64,000 nucleotides of DNA, taken from JANQIO01 sp043513815. Lineage in GTDB: Bacteria; Pseudomonadota; Gammaproteobacteria; Pseudomonadales; Halieaceae. The notes below the pieces were generated by a model. That model did no database searches, was not told the DNA's origin, and worked only from the letters and a program-made list of their open reading frames with translations. Shown piece after piece: positions 55,284-63,731 of this stretch. Positions within the stretch are counted from its first letter, which is position 1, and each line of letters begins with the position of its first letter. Position numbers and translations under genes: made by a program. The DNA is taken from assembly GCA_043513815.1 (NCBI GenBank), contig CP121313.1:2108001-2172000 (forward strand), written 5' to 3'.

Positions 55284-55358
55284 AAGCGAGACAGGGATGT
55301 CATGCCTTTAGCGCGTCCCGAAAGGGCCCCGGGGTATCGCATGCGCGGATTCGAAGCA
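55284..55358 (+). repeat. Structured repeat copy C between clpA and infA (half copy)
   Basis: Contains the core GCGAGACAGGGATGTCATGC then CTTTAGCGCGTCC, and a right flank (CCGAAAGGGCC..., GCGCGGATTCGA) similar to copy A. The left arm and inner hairpin are missing, so it is a truncated copy. Confidence 0.75.
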
Positions 55359-55482
55359 AGAACAAGCGTCCGCCGAAAATAAAGCAGAAGTGAATAGCAA
55401 GGGTTTGGTCTGCGCCTGGAGAGAAGAGGGGGCGGCGACTCCGTGTGGGCTGCGACGGAGCGTCGCAACCACAGGTGGAGTG

Positions 55483-55677
55483 TCAGCGGGCGCGGTAGGT
55501 AATGCGGCCCTTGGTCAGGTCGTAGGGTGTGAGTTCAACCCTGACCTTGTCGCCAGTCAGGATGCGGATATAGTTCTTGCGCATTTTTCCGGAGATATGC
55601 GCGGTCACGACGTGGCCGTTCTCCAGTTGCACCCTGAAAGTGGTATTGGGCAGGGTGTCGATCACCTCGCCTTCCAT
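55483..55677 (-). CDS. infA: Translation initiation factor IF-1, N-terminally shortened
   Basis: 64 residues, an OB-fold protein: LPNTTFRVQLENGHVVTAHI, SGKMRKNYIRILTGDKV and the C-terminal GRITYRAR are textbook IF-1. The family is 72 residues and begins MAKEDxxEMEG; here the frame begins at the internal MEGEV and upstream in-frame codons (R-H-V-P-A) are not IF-1. The upstream sequence instead belongs to the middle of ate. No ribosome site precedes the ATG. IF-1 is normally essential. Confidence 0.88.
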   Translation of the reverse strand: MEGEVIDTLPNTTFRVQLENGHVVTAHISGKMRKNYIRILTGDKVRVELTPYDLTKGRITYRAR

Positions 55678-56057
55678 CGCGGGTACATGTCGCCGTCGTG
55701 GTGGCGCTCCTCAATGTAGCGGCGGTACAGCTCGAAGGCTTCATCGCCGCTGATGTCTTCCAGCTCCCGCACTTCCATGTCCTGGTTGCGACGCCAGACC
55801 CGCCGCTGGCTGCGCCTGGCCGAGAAGCTTTCGACCGGCACCCGGGCCGGTATACAGGCCGAGCAGCTGTTGCAGTTGGGACGATAGAGGTGGGAGCCGG
55901 AGCGTCGGAAGCCGAGCAGGGAGAGCTGGCTGTAGAGGCTGCTGGACATCGGGGTGCGGGGATCGACAAAGAGGGTGGTGGCTTCCTGCTCGGGCAGGTA
56001 GCTGCAACTGTGGGGATAGGTTGTGTAGACCTTCAGGTCCCGCAAGGACGATGTCAC
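55662..56057 (-). pseudogene. Leucyl/arginyl-tRNA-protein transferase (Ate/Bpt), C-terminal half missing
   Basis: 131 residues that match the N-terminal half of bacterial Ate/Bpt. Conserved features: HSCSYLPEQEATTLFVDP and the cysteine cluster YRPNCNSCSACIPARV. The usual continuation after HHDGDMYP (about another 110 residues) is absent. Instead the frame reads RWKAR-stop within infA codons. The break is at ~55677-55682. In Pseudomonas aat-ate-infA are adjacent in this orientation, so a single deletion spanning the ate 3' half and the infA start explains both. The enzyme would be inactive. Confidence 0.87.
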
Positions 56058-56782
56058 ACCAGCTCTCTTACACGCATGTCCAGGTCCCAGGGGGCGCCGG
56101 ACGGTTCAATACTCTCAGACGAATCCCCAGTGTGGGGAAGGAAAGATTCAAAGTCCACTCTGGGTATGTTACGCGCGCCCATCGAATTGAGATGATCGCT
56201 TTCCACCTGGCAATCAACGATTTCAAATCCGTAATCACCCATGACTCGCGTCAGCGCCACCAGGGCGACCTTGGACGCATCACTGATTCGGCTGAACATG
56301 GACTCACCAAAAAACACCCTCCCGAGCGCCACCCCGTAAAGGCCACCCTGTAGCTGGTCCTGCTCGTCCCAGACCTCTATGGAGTGGGCATAGCCCGAGC
56401 GATGCAGCTCCATGTACGCTCGCGCCATGCTGTTGGTAATCCAGGTTCCCCGTTCCCGCGCGCGTGGCGCGGCGCAGCCGGATAAAACCCGGTGGAAGGC
56501 CCTGTCGGCGGTAATGCGGAAGCGATCCCGGCGCAGGGTACGGGCCAGGCTGCGGGCGATATTGATCTCGTCGGGGAATAGCACTGAGCGCGGGTCCGGG
56601 CTCCACCAGAGGATGGGCTGTGGGTCCTCGTACCAGGGGAAAATCCCGCGCTGGTAGGCGCTGAGCAGGCGGCGAGTGCTGAGGTCTCCCCCAACCGCGA
56701 GCAGGCCGTTGGGATAGGTGAGCGCCTGCTCGGTCTCCGGGAATTCCAGGCTGTTGTGCTCGATGCGCTCGATGGTGACCAT
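56054..56782 (-). CDS. aat: Leucyl/phenylalanyl-tRNA-protein transferase
   Basis: 242 residues (E. coli 234). Motifs of Aat: FPETEQALTYPNGLLAVGGD, GIFPWYEDPQPILWWSPDPR, and GHSIEVW-like AHSIEVWDEQDQLQGGLYG, then FFGESMFS. It conjugates Leu or Phe to N-terminal Lys/Arg, feeding ClpS/ClpA of the N-end rule pathway encoded nearby. It overlaps ate by four bases. Confidence 0.95.
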   Translation of the reverse strand: MVTIERIEHNSLEFPETEQALTYPNGLLAVGGDLSTRRLLSAYQRGIFPWYEDPQPILWWSPDPRSVLFPDEINIARSLARTLRRDRFRITADRAFHRVLSGCAAPRARERGTWITNSMARAYMELHRSGYAHSIEVWDEQDQLQGGLYGVALGRVFFGESMFSRISDASKVALVALTRVMGDYGFEIVDCQVESDHLNSMGARNIPRVDFESFLPHTGDSSESIEPSGAPWDLDMRVRELV

Positions 56783-56865
56783 GACGTCTAACAGCTTACC
56801 CGTTTTTTACCCCGTGTGGCTGGTTTCCCGCTGGTTGCGCCTCACACGCCTTGCCTGCGTCGGGG

Positions 56866-57816
56866 CTATTGAAGGCTGTCCAGGTAGCGCTCGGCGTCCA
56901 GCGCTGCCATGCAGCCGAAACCCGCAGAGGTGACCGCCTGGCGATAAACGTGATCGCCGACGTCGCCGGCGGCGAATACGCCCTCGACACTGGTGGCGGT
57001 AGCATCGCCCTCGATGCCGCTGCGGATCTTGATGTAGCCGTCCTTCATGTCCAGCTGGCCGTCGAAGATATCGGTATTCGGGTGGTGTCCGATGGCGATA
57101 AAGACGCCTGCCACATCGACTTCACTGACGCTGTCATCGAGGGTAGATTTGACGCGCATACCAGTGACGCCGCTGTCATCACCGGTGATCTCCTCGAGGG
57201 TATGGTTCCACAGGAAGCGAATCTTGCCCTCGGCCTCCCGTTCAAACAGGCGGTCCTGCAGCATCTTTTCGGCTCGCAGGGCATCGCGTCGGTGCACCAG
57301 CACGACCTCTTCGGCGATATTGGACAGGTAAAGAGCCTCTTCAGCAGCAGTATTGCCGCCGCCAATCACGGCAACCTTCTGGCCCCGATAGAAAAAACCG
57401 TCGCAGGTGGCGCAGGCACTCACGCCCTTGCCGAGAAAGGTTTCCTCTGAGGGCAGGCCCAGGTACTTGGCGGAGGCGCCGGTGGCGATGATCAGCGCGT
57501 CGCAGGTGTAGCTCGAGGTGCCCTTGAGCACCAGTGGGCGGGCGCTTAAGTCGACTTCCTCGATATGGTCAAAAATGACCTGGCTGTCGAAGCGCTCGGC
57601 GTGCTGCAACATCCGTTGCATCAGGTCCGGCCCCTGCAGGCCCTCAACGTCTCCCGGCCAGTTGTCCACATCGGTGGTGGTCGTCAGCTGGCCGCCCTGT
57701 TGTATACCGGTTATGACTACCGGCTTCAGGTTGGCGCGGGCAGCGTAAATGGCGGCGGTATAGCCTGCGGGCCCGGAGCCGAGGATAATCAGGCGGTGGT
57801 GTTGAGTGTCGCTCAT
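56866..57816 (-). CDS. trxB: Thioredoxin reductase
   Basis: 316 residues from the ATG at 57816; the open frame continues far upstream but without similarity. FAD motif ILGSGPAGYTAAIYAAR, redox-active Cys135 and Cys138 in ACATCDG, NADPH motif VIGGGNTAAEEA and C-terminal GVFAAGDVGD. It reduces thioredoxin with NADPH. AGGA lies upstream of the start. Divergent from ftsK. Confidence 0.96.
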   Translation of the reverse strand: MSDTQHHRLIILGSGPAGYTAAIYAARANLKPVVITGIQQGGQLTTTTDVDNWPGDVEGLQGPDLMQRMLQHAERFDSQVIFDHIEEVDLSARPLVLKGTSSYTCDALIIATGASAKYLGLPSEETFLGKGVSACATCDGFFYRGQKVAVIGGGNTAAEEALYLSNIAEEVVLVHRRDALRAEKMLQDRLFEREAEGKIRFLWNHTLEEITGDDSGVTGMRVKSTLDDSVSEVDVAGVFIAIGHHPNTDIFDGQLDMKDGYIKIRSGIEGDATATSVEGVFAAGDVGDHVYRQAVTSAGFGCMAALDAERYLDSLQ

Positions 57817-57891
57817 GCAGTTGTCCTGTATACAGTCGGTCTTCGATAAGGCCGCATATGATAAATTAAAGTATGAAAGTGCGCTAAGTTT

Positions 57892-57920
57892 TTGAAATAA
57901 AATATAAATATAAGCATAAT
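57892..57920 (+). promoter_or_regulatory. Sigma-70 promoter of ftsK
   Basis: TTGAAA (57892-57897) and CATAAT (57915-57920) with a 17-base spacer in an AT-rich stretch, 52 bases before the TTG start of ftsK. Confidence 0.65.
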
Positions 57921-57972
57921 CACTACCTGTATAAGCGCTTCCTGGCGCCATTGAACCACACCGGGGTGAGCC

Positions 57973-60087
57973 TTGGGCCATAGCACCGCCAGCAGTACCA
58001 CACGCAGTAATCCTGAGTCCGCGCCTGCCGCGGCCGCACGGTTTCTTGGGCCGCGGCTGCGGGAGGGTGCCTTCATCGGGGTGACAGCGGCCGGCCTGTT
58101 CCTGTTGCTGGCCCTGTTCAGCTATACGCCGGACGACCCGGGTTGGTCTGCGACCGGCAGTGGTGATTTCGTCAGCAATGCGGGCGGTCCCTTCGGTGCC
58201 TGGCTGGCGGACGTATTCTTCTCCCTGATCGGCTACCTGGCCTTCGTCTTCCCGCTGATGCTGGCGGGGCGCTCCTGGATCCTGTTCCAGCACCGCCACG
58301 AGGCGCTGGGCTTCGACTGGGTGACCTTCGCGATTCGCACCCTCGGGCTGATACTGGTGATGATTGCCGGGACGGCACTGTTTGCCATGAATGACCTGGG
58401 TGGCTCCAGCCTGCCACAGGGATTGGGGGGCATTCTCGGTCAGGCCGTGGGGGAGTCGTTCACGGAGGCCTTCAGCGTGACCGGCAGCCGGCTAATCCTG
58501 CTGGCGGTGTTGCTGTTTGGACTGACTATTTTCACCGACCTCAGCTGGATCAAGCTGATGGACGATGTCGGGTACTGGACCCTGCACGGCGGTCGTCGCC
58601 TGAAGGAACTGACGGTACGCGCCTGGGTGCAGCGCCGGCAGCAGCGCGCTCAGCAGCGTGCCCAGCAGGAGCGCAAGGCGGTTATCACCGAGCACGTCGA
58701 AAAGGAAAAGAAGCGCAAACCGCCCAAGATCAAGCCACCCAAGAAAGCGGTGGAGAAAAGCGAGCGCGCTGAGAAAGAAAAGCAGCAGCCCCTGTTTGAC
58801 GTACCGGTCACCGGCGAGCTGCCGCCCCTGGAACTGCTGGACGAACGGGTGGCAGACCCGGAGCGCGGTTATTCCAAGGAGGCGCTGGAAGGTCTCTCGA
58901 AGTTGCTGGAACTCAAGCTGTCAGATTTCGGTATTACCGCCGAGGTGGTCGCCGTTTACCCCGGGCCGGTAATTACCCGCTTTGAAATCCAGCCCGCCGC
59001 GGGCGTCAAGGTCAGCCGAATTTCCAACCTGGCCAAGGACCTGGCTCGCTCTCTGGCGGTCATCAGCGTGCGGGTGGTAGAAGTCATTGCCGGCAAATCC
59101 GTGGTCGGTATCGAGATTCCCAACGAAGACCGCATGATCGTCAACCTGCGCGATGTGCTTTCTGCCAAGGCCTTCGAGGAGGCGCGCTCACACCTGGCGC
59201 TGGCCCTGGGTCACGATATATCCGGCCAGCCGGTGGTGGCAGACCTGGGAAAAATGCCCCATCTGCTGGTGGCCGGTACCACCGGCGCCGGTAAATCGGT
59301 AGGGGTCAATGCCATGCTGCTGAGCCTGCTCTACAAGGCTTCCCCGGAGCAGGTGCGGCTGATCCTGGTGGACCCGAAAATGCTGGAGCTGTCGGTCTAC
59401 GACGGCATTCCCCACCTGTTGACGCCGGTCATTACGGACATGAAGGATGCCGCCAATGGCCTGCGCTGGTGCGTCGGGGAAATGGAACGCCGCTACAAGC
59501 TTATGGCGGCTCTGGGTGTGCGCAACCTGGCGGGCTACAACCGCAAGGTGCAAGACGCCATCAAGGCCGGCGAGCCGCTGGAAGACCCGATGTGGTCACC
59601 TGAGCCCAGCTTCGAAACCCCCATGGAAGAGCAGCAGCGTCCACATCTCAAGGCGCTGCCGTCAATCGTGGTGGTGATCGACGAATTTGCCGACATGATG
59701 ATGATTGTAGGCAAAAAAGTGGAAGTGCATGGCGCCTTTGTGGACGACCACGAGGTCCACCGGGTGGTGGCAGACTGGAAACGACGCGGTGAGCCCGCGT
59801 ATATCGACGGCCTGCTGGAAGAGGGCAGCTCGCCGGGCGTCATGCCCGGGGAGAAGCCAGCCGGTTCTGAAGATGACGATGAAGAAAGCGATGCGCTGTA
59901 CGATGAGGCGGTGCACTACGTTACCAAGTCGCGGCGGGCCTCAATCTCCTCGGTGCAGCGCAAGCTGCGAATCGGTTACAACCGCGCAGCGCGCCTGATC
60001 GAGACCATGGAAGCCTCCGGGGTGGTCAGTGAAATGGGTACCAACGGCCAGCGCGAAGTGCTGGCCCCGGCTCCGGTGGAGGACTAA
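57973..60087 (+). CDS. ftsK: DNA translocase FtsK with an internal in-frame gap
   Basis: 704 residues starting at TTG 57973 (an in-frame TGA at 57967 excludes earlier starts; GGGGTGA is the ribosome site). Four hydrophobic segments in the first ~190 residues anchor it at the septum, followed by a Lys/Arg-rich linker. The motor has Walker A GTTGAGKSVG (Lys441) and Walker B VVVIDEFADMMM. After KKVE (residue 584) the normal ~81 residues, including the conserved ATQRPSVDVITG and SRTILD segments, are missing. The sequence resumes at VHGAFVDDHEVH (junction 59724/59725). The C-terminal gamma domain is intact. Without these motor elements ATPase function is improbable. Confidence 0.92.
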   Translation: MGHSTASSTTRSNPESAPAAAARFLGPRLREGAFIGVTAAGLFLLLALFSYTPDDPGWSATGSGDFVSNAGGPFGAWLADVFFSLIGYLAFVFPLMLAGRSWILFQHRHEALGFDWVTFAIRTLGLILVMIAGTALFAMNDLGGSSLPQGLGGILGQAVGESFTEAFSVTGSRLILLAVLLFGLTIFTDLSWIKLMDDVGYWTLHGGRRLKELTVRAWVQRRQQRAQQRAQQERKAVITEHVEKEKKRKPPKIKPPKKAVEKSERAEKEKQQPLFDVPVTGELPPLELLDERVADPERGYSKEALEGLSKLLELKLSDFGITAEVVAVYPGPVITRFEIQPAAGVKVSRISNLAKDLARSLAVISVRVVEVIAGKSVVGIEIPNEDRMIVNLRDVLSAKAFEEARSHLALALGHDISGQPVVADLGKMPHLLVAGTTGAGKSVGVNAMLLSLLYKASPEQVRLILVDPKMLELSVYDGIPHLLTPVITDMKDAANGLRWCVGEMERRYKLMAALGVRNLAGYNRKVQDAIKAGEPLEDPMWSPEPSFETPMEEQQRPHLKALPSIVVVIDEFADMMMIVGKKVEVHGAFVDDHEVHRVVADWKRRGEPAYIDGLLEEGSSPGVMPGEKPAGSEDDDEESDALYDEAVHYVTKSRRASISSVQRKLRIGYNRAARLIETMEASGVVSEMGTNGQREVLAPAPVED

Positions 60088-60692
60088 TGCGCCATCTAGT
60101 GCTCTGCCTCGTACTGTGCCTTGGCAGTGCTTTGTCCCACGCCGATGCCGCCGGCCTCCAGAAAGCCCTGCAGGGTCTGCAGCAACTGTCCGGAGATTTT
60201 CAGCAGACCTTGCTGTCCGCGGCCGGCGAGCCTCTGGAATCCAGCAGCGGCCGCTTCCGGTTGCTGCGCCCTGCCTATTTCGCCTGGCATATCCTCGAGC
60301 CGGAGGAGCAGTTGCTGATAGCTAACGGGACCACTTTCTGGCACTACGATATCGAACTGGAAACCGTCACGCGCCGCACCATAGACCCGGGCAATCCGAC
60401 CAGTCCGCTGGCCATTCTCGGTGCCGACAGCGAGACCCTGGAGCAGAATTACATCATTGAACAACTCGATGAGCAGCGCTGGTCGTTGGCGCCGACCTTT
60501 GACGGCGCCGAGTTTGTCGCGGTGGAACTCACGGTAACCGACAGCCGCCCGACGGCCATGCGCATCAGTGACCGCCTGGGCCGCACCACGCTGATCGCCC
60601 TGGCCGCCACCAGCACAGCGGCGCCGCTCACGCCCGCGGATTTCGATTTTCAGCCGCCGCCGGACGTCGATCTCTACAGCGATGAACCCTGA
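60087..60692 (+). CDS. lolA: Outer-membrane lipoprotein carrier protein LolA
   Basis: 201 residues with a cleavable signal peptide (LVLCLVLCLGSALSHA). LolA fold segments: LSGDFQQTLLS, GRFRLLRPAYFAWHILEPEEQLLIA and FWHYDIELETVTRR. It shuttles lipoproteins from LolCDE across the periplasm to LolB; the Ig-like lipoprotein at 22 kb is a possible client. Its ATG overlaps the ftsK stop by one base. Confidence 0.94.
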   Translation: MRHLVLCLVLCLGSALSHADAAGLQKALQGLQQLSGDFQQTLLSAAGEPLESSSGRFRLLRPAYFAWHILEPEEQLLIANGTTFWHYDIELETVTRRTIDPGNPTSPLAILGADSETLEQNYIIEQLDEQRWSLAPTFDGAEFVAVELTVTDSRPTAMRISDRLGRTTLIALAATSTAAPLTPADFDFQPPPDVDLYSDEP

Positions 60693-62004
60693 TCTGTTTG
60701 CCGCCGACCCGGAGGCCTACCAGCCTCTGGCGGCAAAAATGCGCCCCCAGGTGCTGGCGGACTACATCGGCCAGCAGCACCTGCTGGCCGAAGGCAAGCC
60801 GCTGCGCGAGGCGATTGAACGCGGCCAGCTTCATTCGATGATCTTGTGGGGGCCGCCCGGCGTCGGCAAGACCACCCTGGCAAAAATGATCGCCGACTAT
60901 GCCGACGCTCATTTCCTGACATTGTCGGCGGTGCTGGCCGGCGTCAAGGACATTCGCGCAGCGGTGGACGAGGCGAAGATCCATCGCGGCCAGGGCCGCG
61001 CCACTATCCTGTTTGTGGATGAAGTGCACCGGTTCAACAAATCCCAGCAGGATGCTTTCCTGCCCTTCGTCGAGGACGGCACCCTGATCTTTATCGGGGC
61101 TACCACCGAAAACCCCGCCTTTGAGCTGAACAATGCCCTGTTGTCCCGTTCGCGCGTCTACAAGCTGCGCAGCCTGGCCCCGGAAGAGCTGCAGCAGGTG
61201 CTGCATCGTGGACTGGGTGAGCAGGCCGCCAGTGTGGCGCCCGAGCATCTGGCAGCCCTGGCCCGCGCTGCTGACGGTGACGCCCGACGCGCGCTGAATT
61301 TACTGGAACTGGCCCTGGACCTGGCCGATCGGGAGGCGTCCGGCAATATTGCGCTGACTGACGCTGTCATCGACGAAGTGCTGCAGGGCACGCTGCGCCG
61401 CTTCGACAAGGGCGGAGACCTTTTTTACGACCAGATATCAGCCCTGCACAAGGCGGTGCGGGGCAGCAGCCCGGATGCTGCACTGTACTGGCTGGTGCGC
61501 ATGCTGGACGGCGGCTGTGACCCACTGTATATCGCCCGGCGGGTAGTTCGGATGGCCAGCGAAGATATCGGTAACGCCGATCCGCGGGCGCTCAGCATTG
61601 CCCTGGATGCCTGGCAGGTACAGGAGCGCCTGGGTAGTCCGGAAGGTGAACTGGCGGTGGCGCAGGCGCTGGTGTACATGGCCTGTGCCGCCAAGAGCAA
61701 TGCGGTCTACAGCGCCTTCAAGGCGGCCCGGGACGATGTCAGCGGCAGCGGCAGTGAGGAGGTGCCAAACCACCTGCGCAATGCCCCCACGGCGCTCGCC
61801 AAGCAGGAGGGTCACGGCGCGGAGTATCGCTATGCCCATGACGAGCCGGGCGCCTTTGCCGCCGGTGAAAGCTATTTTCCCGAGGCTTTGAGGGAACGGC
61901 AGTACTACTTCCCCACAGACCGGGGCCTGGAGCAGAAAATTGCCGAGAAGCTCGCGCACCTGCGGGACCTGGACAAACACAGTACAATACGCCGCTACGA
62001 ATAA
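60682..62004 (+). CDS. rarA: Replication-associated recombination protein RarA (MgsA)
   Basis: 440 residues, AAA+ ATPase. Walker A GPPGVGKTT (57-65), Walker B ILFVDEVHRFNKSQQDAFLP, sensor GATTENPAFELN and the C-terminal LRNAPTALAKQEGHG typical of RarA/WRNIP1. It acts at stalled forks. It overlaps the end of lolA by 11 bases; the lolA-rarA-crcB-serS order is conserved in Pseudomonas. Confidence 0.96.
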   Translation: MNPDLFAADPEAYQPLAAKMRPQVLADYIGQQHLLAEGKPLREAIERGQLHSMILWGPPGVGKTTLAKMIADYADAHFLTLSAVLAGVKDIRAAVDEAKIHRGQGRATILFVDEVHRFNKSQQDAFLPFVEDGTLIFIGATTENPAFELNNALLSRSRVYKLRSLAPEELQQVLHRGLGEQAASVAPEHLAALARAADGDARRALNLLELALDLADREASGNIALTDAVIDEVLQGTLRRFDKGGDLFYDQISALHKAVRGSSPDAALYWLVRMLDGGCDPLYIARRVVRMASEDIGNADPRALSIALDAWQVQERLGSPEGELAVAQALVYMACAAKSNAVYSAFKAARDDVSGSGSEEVPNHLRNAPTALAKQEGHGAEYRYAHDEPGAFAAGESYFPEALRERQYYFPTDRGLEQKIAEKLAHLRDLDKHSTIRRYE

Positions 62005-62016
62005 CGCGCCCATTCC

Positions 62017-62391
62017 ATGACCAACCTGATCTTCATCGCCATCGGCGGTGCCGGCGGTGCCCTGGCACGTTACGGCCTGTTTGTGCTGGTGCACGGCGAC
62101 GCGCCGATGAGGTTTCCGTGGGCCACATTGCTGGTGAACGCGCTGGGCTCCTTTGCCATCGGCATTGCCTACGTGCTGATCGTGGAACGCGGCATGTTGC
62201 ACCCGGACTGGCGCCATATCGCCATGATTGGCTTTCTCGGGGCTTTCACCACGTTTTCAACGTTTTCACTGGAAGCGCTGGCCCTGTTTGAGTCGGGTCG
62301 TATGCTGGTGGCAGCGGGCTACGTGGGTGTGAGCGTGGCCGCCTGCCTGCTGTCGGTGTGGTGTGGTATGTGGCTGGTGCGTGCAATATAA
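62017..62391 (+). CDS. crcB: Fluoride ion channel CrcB/Fluc
   Basis: 124 residues, four membrane segments. GGAGGALARYG at the N-terminus, the central NALGSFAIG with the conserved Asn, and GFLGAFTTFSTFSLE containing the fluoride-path Phe/Thr/Ser track. It functions as a dual-topology dimer exporting F-. No fluoride riboswitch is visible upstream because it is coupled to rarA. Confidence 0.95.
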   Translation: MTNLIFIAIGGAGGALARYGLFVLVHGDAPMRFPWATLLVNALGSFAIGIAYVLIVERGMLHPDWRHIAMIGFLGAFTTFSTFSLEALALFESGRMLVAAGYVGVSVAACLLSVWCGMWLVRAI

Positions 62392-62407
62392 GGGAGCCCT
62401 GGCTCCC
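62392..62407 (+). terminator. Weak hairpin between crcB and serS
   Basis: GGGAGCC-CT-GGCTCCC followed by only three T. It could be a weak terminator or a processing site; it begins right after the crcB stop. Confidence 0.4.
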
Positions 62408-62432
62408 GTTTAAACAGGAGAGAGATTGACCC

Positions 62433-63728
62433 ATGCTGGATCTGAAACAGGTCAGGCAGGACCCCGCCGGGGTCGCCGAGCAACTCAAGCTGCGTGGCTT
62501 TGAGTTTGATGTCGCCCGCTTCACGGAGCTGGACGCCCGCCGCAAGTCAGCGGATGTCAAAAGCCAGGATCTGCTGGCCGAGCGCAAGTCAGCGTCGAAG
62601 AAGATCGGCGAGCTGGTGCAGTCCGGTGTGCCGGTGGATGAAGCCAAGCAAACCGTCAACGAGACCCTGGAGAAGATTGCGGCGCAGATCGACGCTGCGA
62701 CTGAGGAAGCCCGACAGGTATCCGCAGAACTCGAAGACCTGTTGATGGGTGTTCCCAACCTGCCCGCTGAGCAGGTGCCGCCGGGAGCTGACGAATCCGA
62801 CAATACCGAAGTGCTGTGCTGGGGTGAGCCGCCGTCCTTTGATTTCGAAGCGAAAGATCACGTTGATATCGGTGAAGCCCTGGGCGGGCTCGACTTCGAC
62901 ACCGCCAGCAAACTGACCGGCGCCCGCTTCGTGGTTTTGCGCGGCGACCTCGCGCGACTGCACCGCGCCCTGATCAACTTCATGCTCGATTTGCACCTGG
63001 GCCAGCACGGCTATCAGGAGCTGAATGTGCCGTACATCGTCAACGCCGACTCCCTGCGCGGCACCGGCCAGCTGCCGAAGTTTGGTGAAGACCTGTTCAA
63101 GCTGTACCACGACCAGGACTACTACCTGATCCCGACGGCGGAAGTACCGGTGACCAATATGGCCCGCGACCGCATCATCGAGGCGGAAGAGCTGGGACAG
63201 GGATTGCGCTTTGCCGCCCACACGCCCTGCTTCCGCAGTGAGGCCGGCAGCCACGGCAAGGATACCCGCGGCATGATCCGCCAGCACCAGTTCGAAAAGG
63301 TGGAGCTGGTCCACCTGGTGCGGCCCGAGGATTCAGACGCGGCGCTGGAAGCGCTCACCGGGCATGCGGAAGCGGTCCTGCAGGCGCTGGAGTTACCCTA
63401 TCGCAAGGTCATTCTGTGCGGCGGTGACCTGGGTTTTTCCGCCCGCATGACCTACGACCTTGAAGTCTGGTTGCCGGCACAGGACACCTACCGTGAGATT
63501 TCTTCCTGCAGCAATATGGGCGACTTCCAGGCGCGCCGGATGCAGGCCCGCTGGCGCAATCCGGAGACCGGCAAACCAGAATTGCTGCATACCCTGAACG
63601 GATCGGGGCTGGCGGTGGGCCGCACGTTGGTGGCGGTGCTGGAGAATGGCCAGCGCGCCGACGGCAGTGTCGAGATTCCGGCGGTACTGCAACCCTACCT
63701 GGGCGGACAGAGCACGCTGGAGCGCTAG
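62433..63728 (+). CDS. serS: Seryl-tRNA synthetase
   Basis: 431 residues. The N-terminal long antiparallel coiled coil (~30-100) binds tRNA-Ser. The class II core has motif 2 (FRSEAGSHGKDTRGMIRQHQ) and motif 3 (NGSGLAVGRTLVAVLEN), plus TAEVPVTN. Full length. AGGAGAGAG precedes the ATG. Confidence 0.97.
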   Translation: MLDLKQVRQDPAGVAEQLKLRGFEFDVARFTELDARRKSADVKSQDLLAERKSASKKIGELVQSGVPVDEAKQTVNETLEKIAAQIDAATEEARQVSAELEDLLMGVPNLPAEQVPPGADESDNTEVLCWGEPPSFDFEAKDHVDIGEALGGLDFDTASKLTGARFVVLRGDLARLHRALINFMLDLHLGQHGYQELNVPYIVNADSLRGTGQLPKFGEDLFKLYHDQDYYLIPTAEVPVTNMARDRIIEAEELGQGLRFAAHTPCFRSEAGSHGKDTRGMIRQHQFEKVELVHLVRPEDSDAALEALTGHAEAVLQALELPYRKVILCGGDLGFSARMTYDLEVWLPAQDTYREISSCSNMGDFQARRMQARWRNPETGKPELLHTLNGSGLAVGRTLVAVLENGQRADGSVEIPAVLQPYLGGQSTLER

Positions 63729-63731
63729 GCC

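Noticed and set aside
55086..55382. 98-codon open frame in the clpA-infA gap with RDRDVM repeats
   Set aside because: The repeated peptide is the translation of the structured DNA repeat core, not evidence of a protein.
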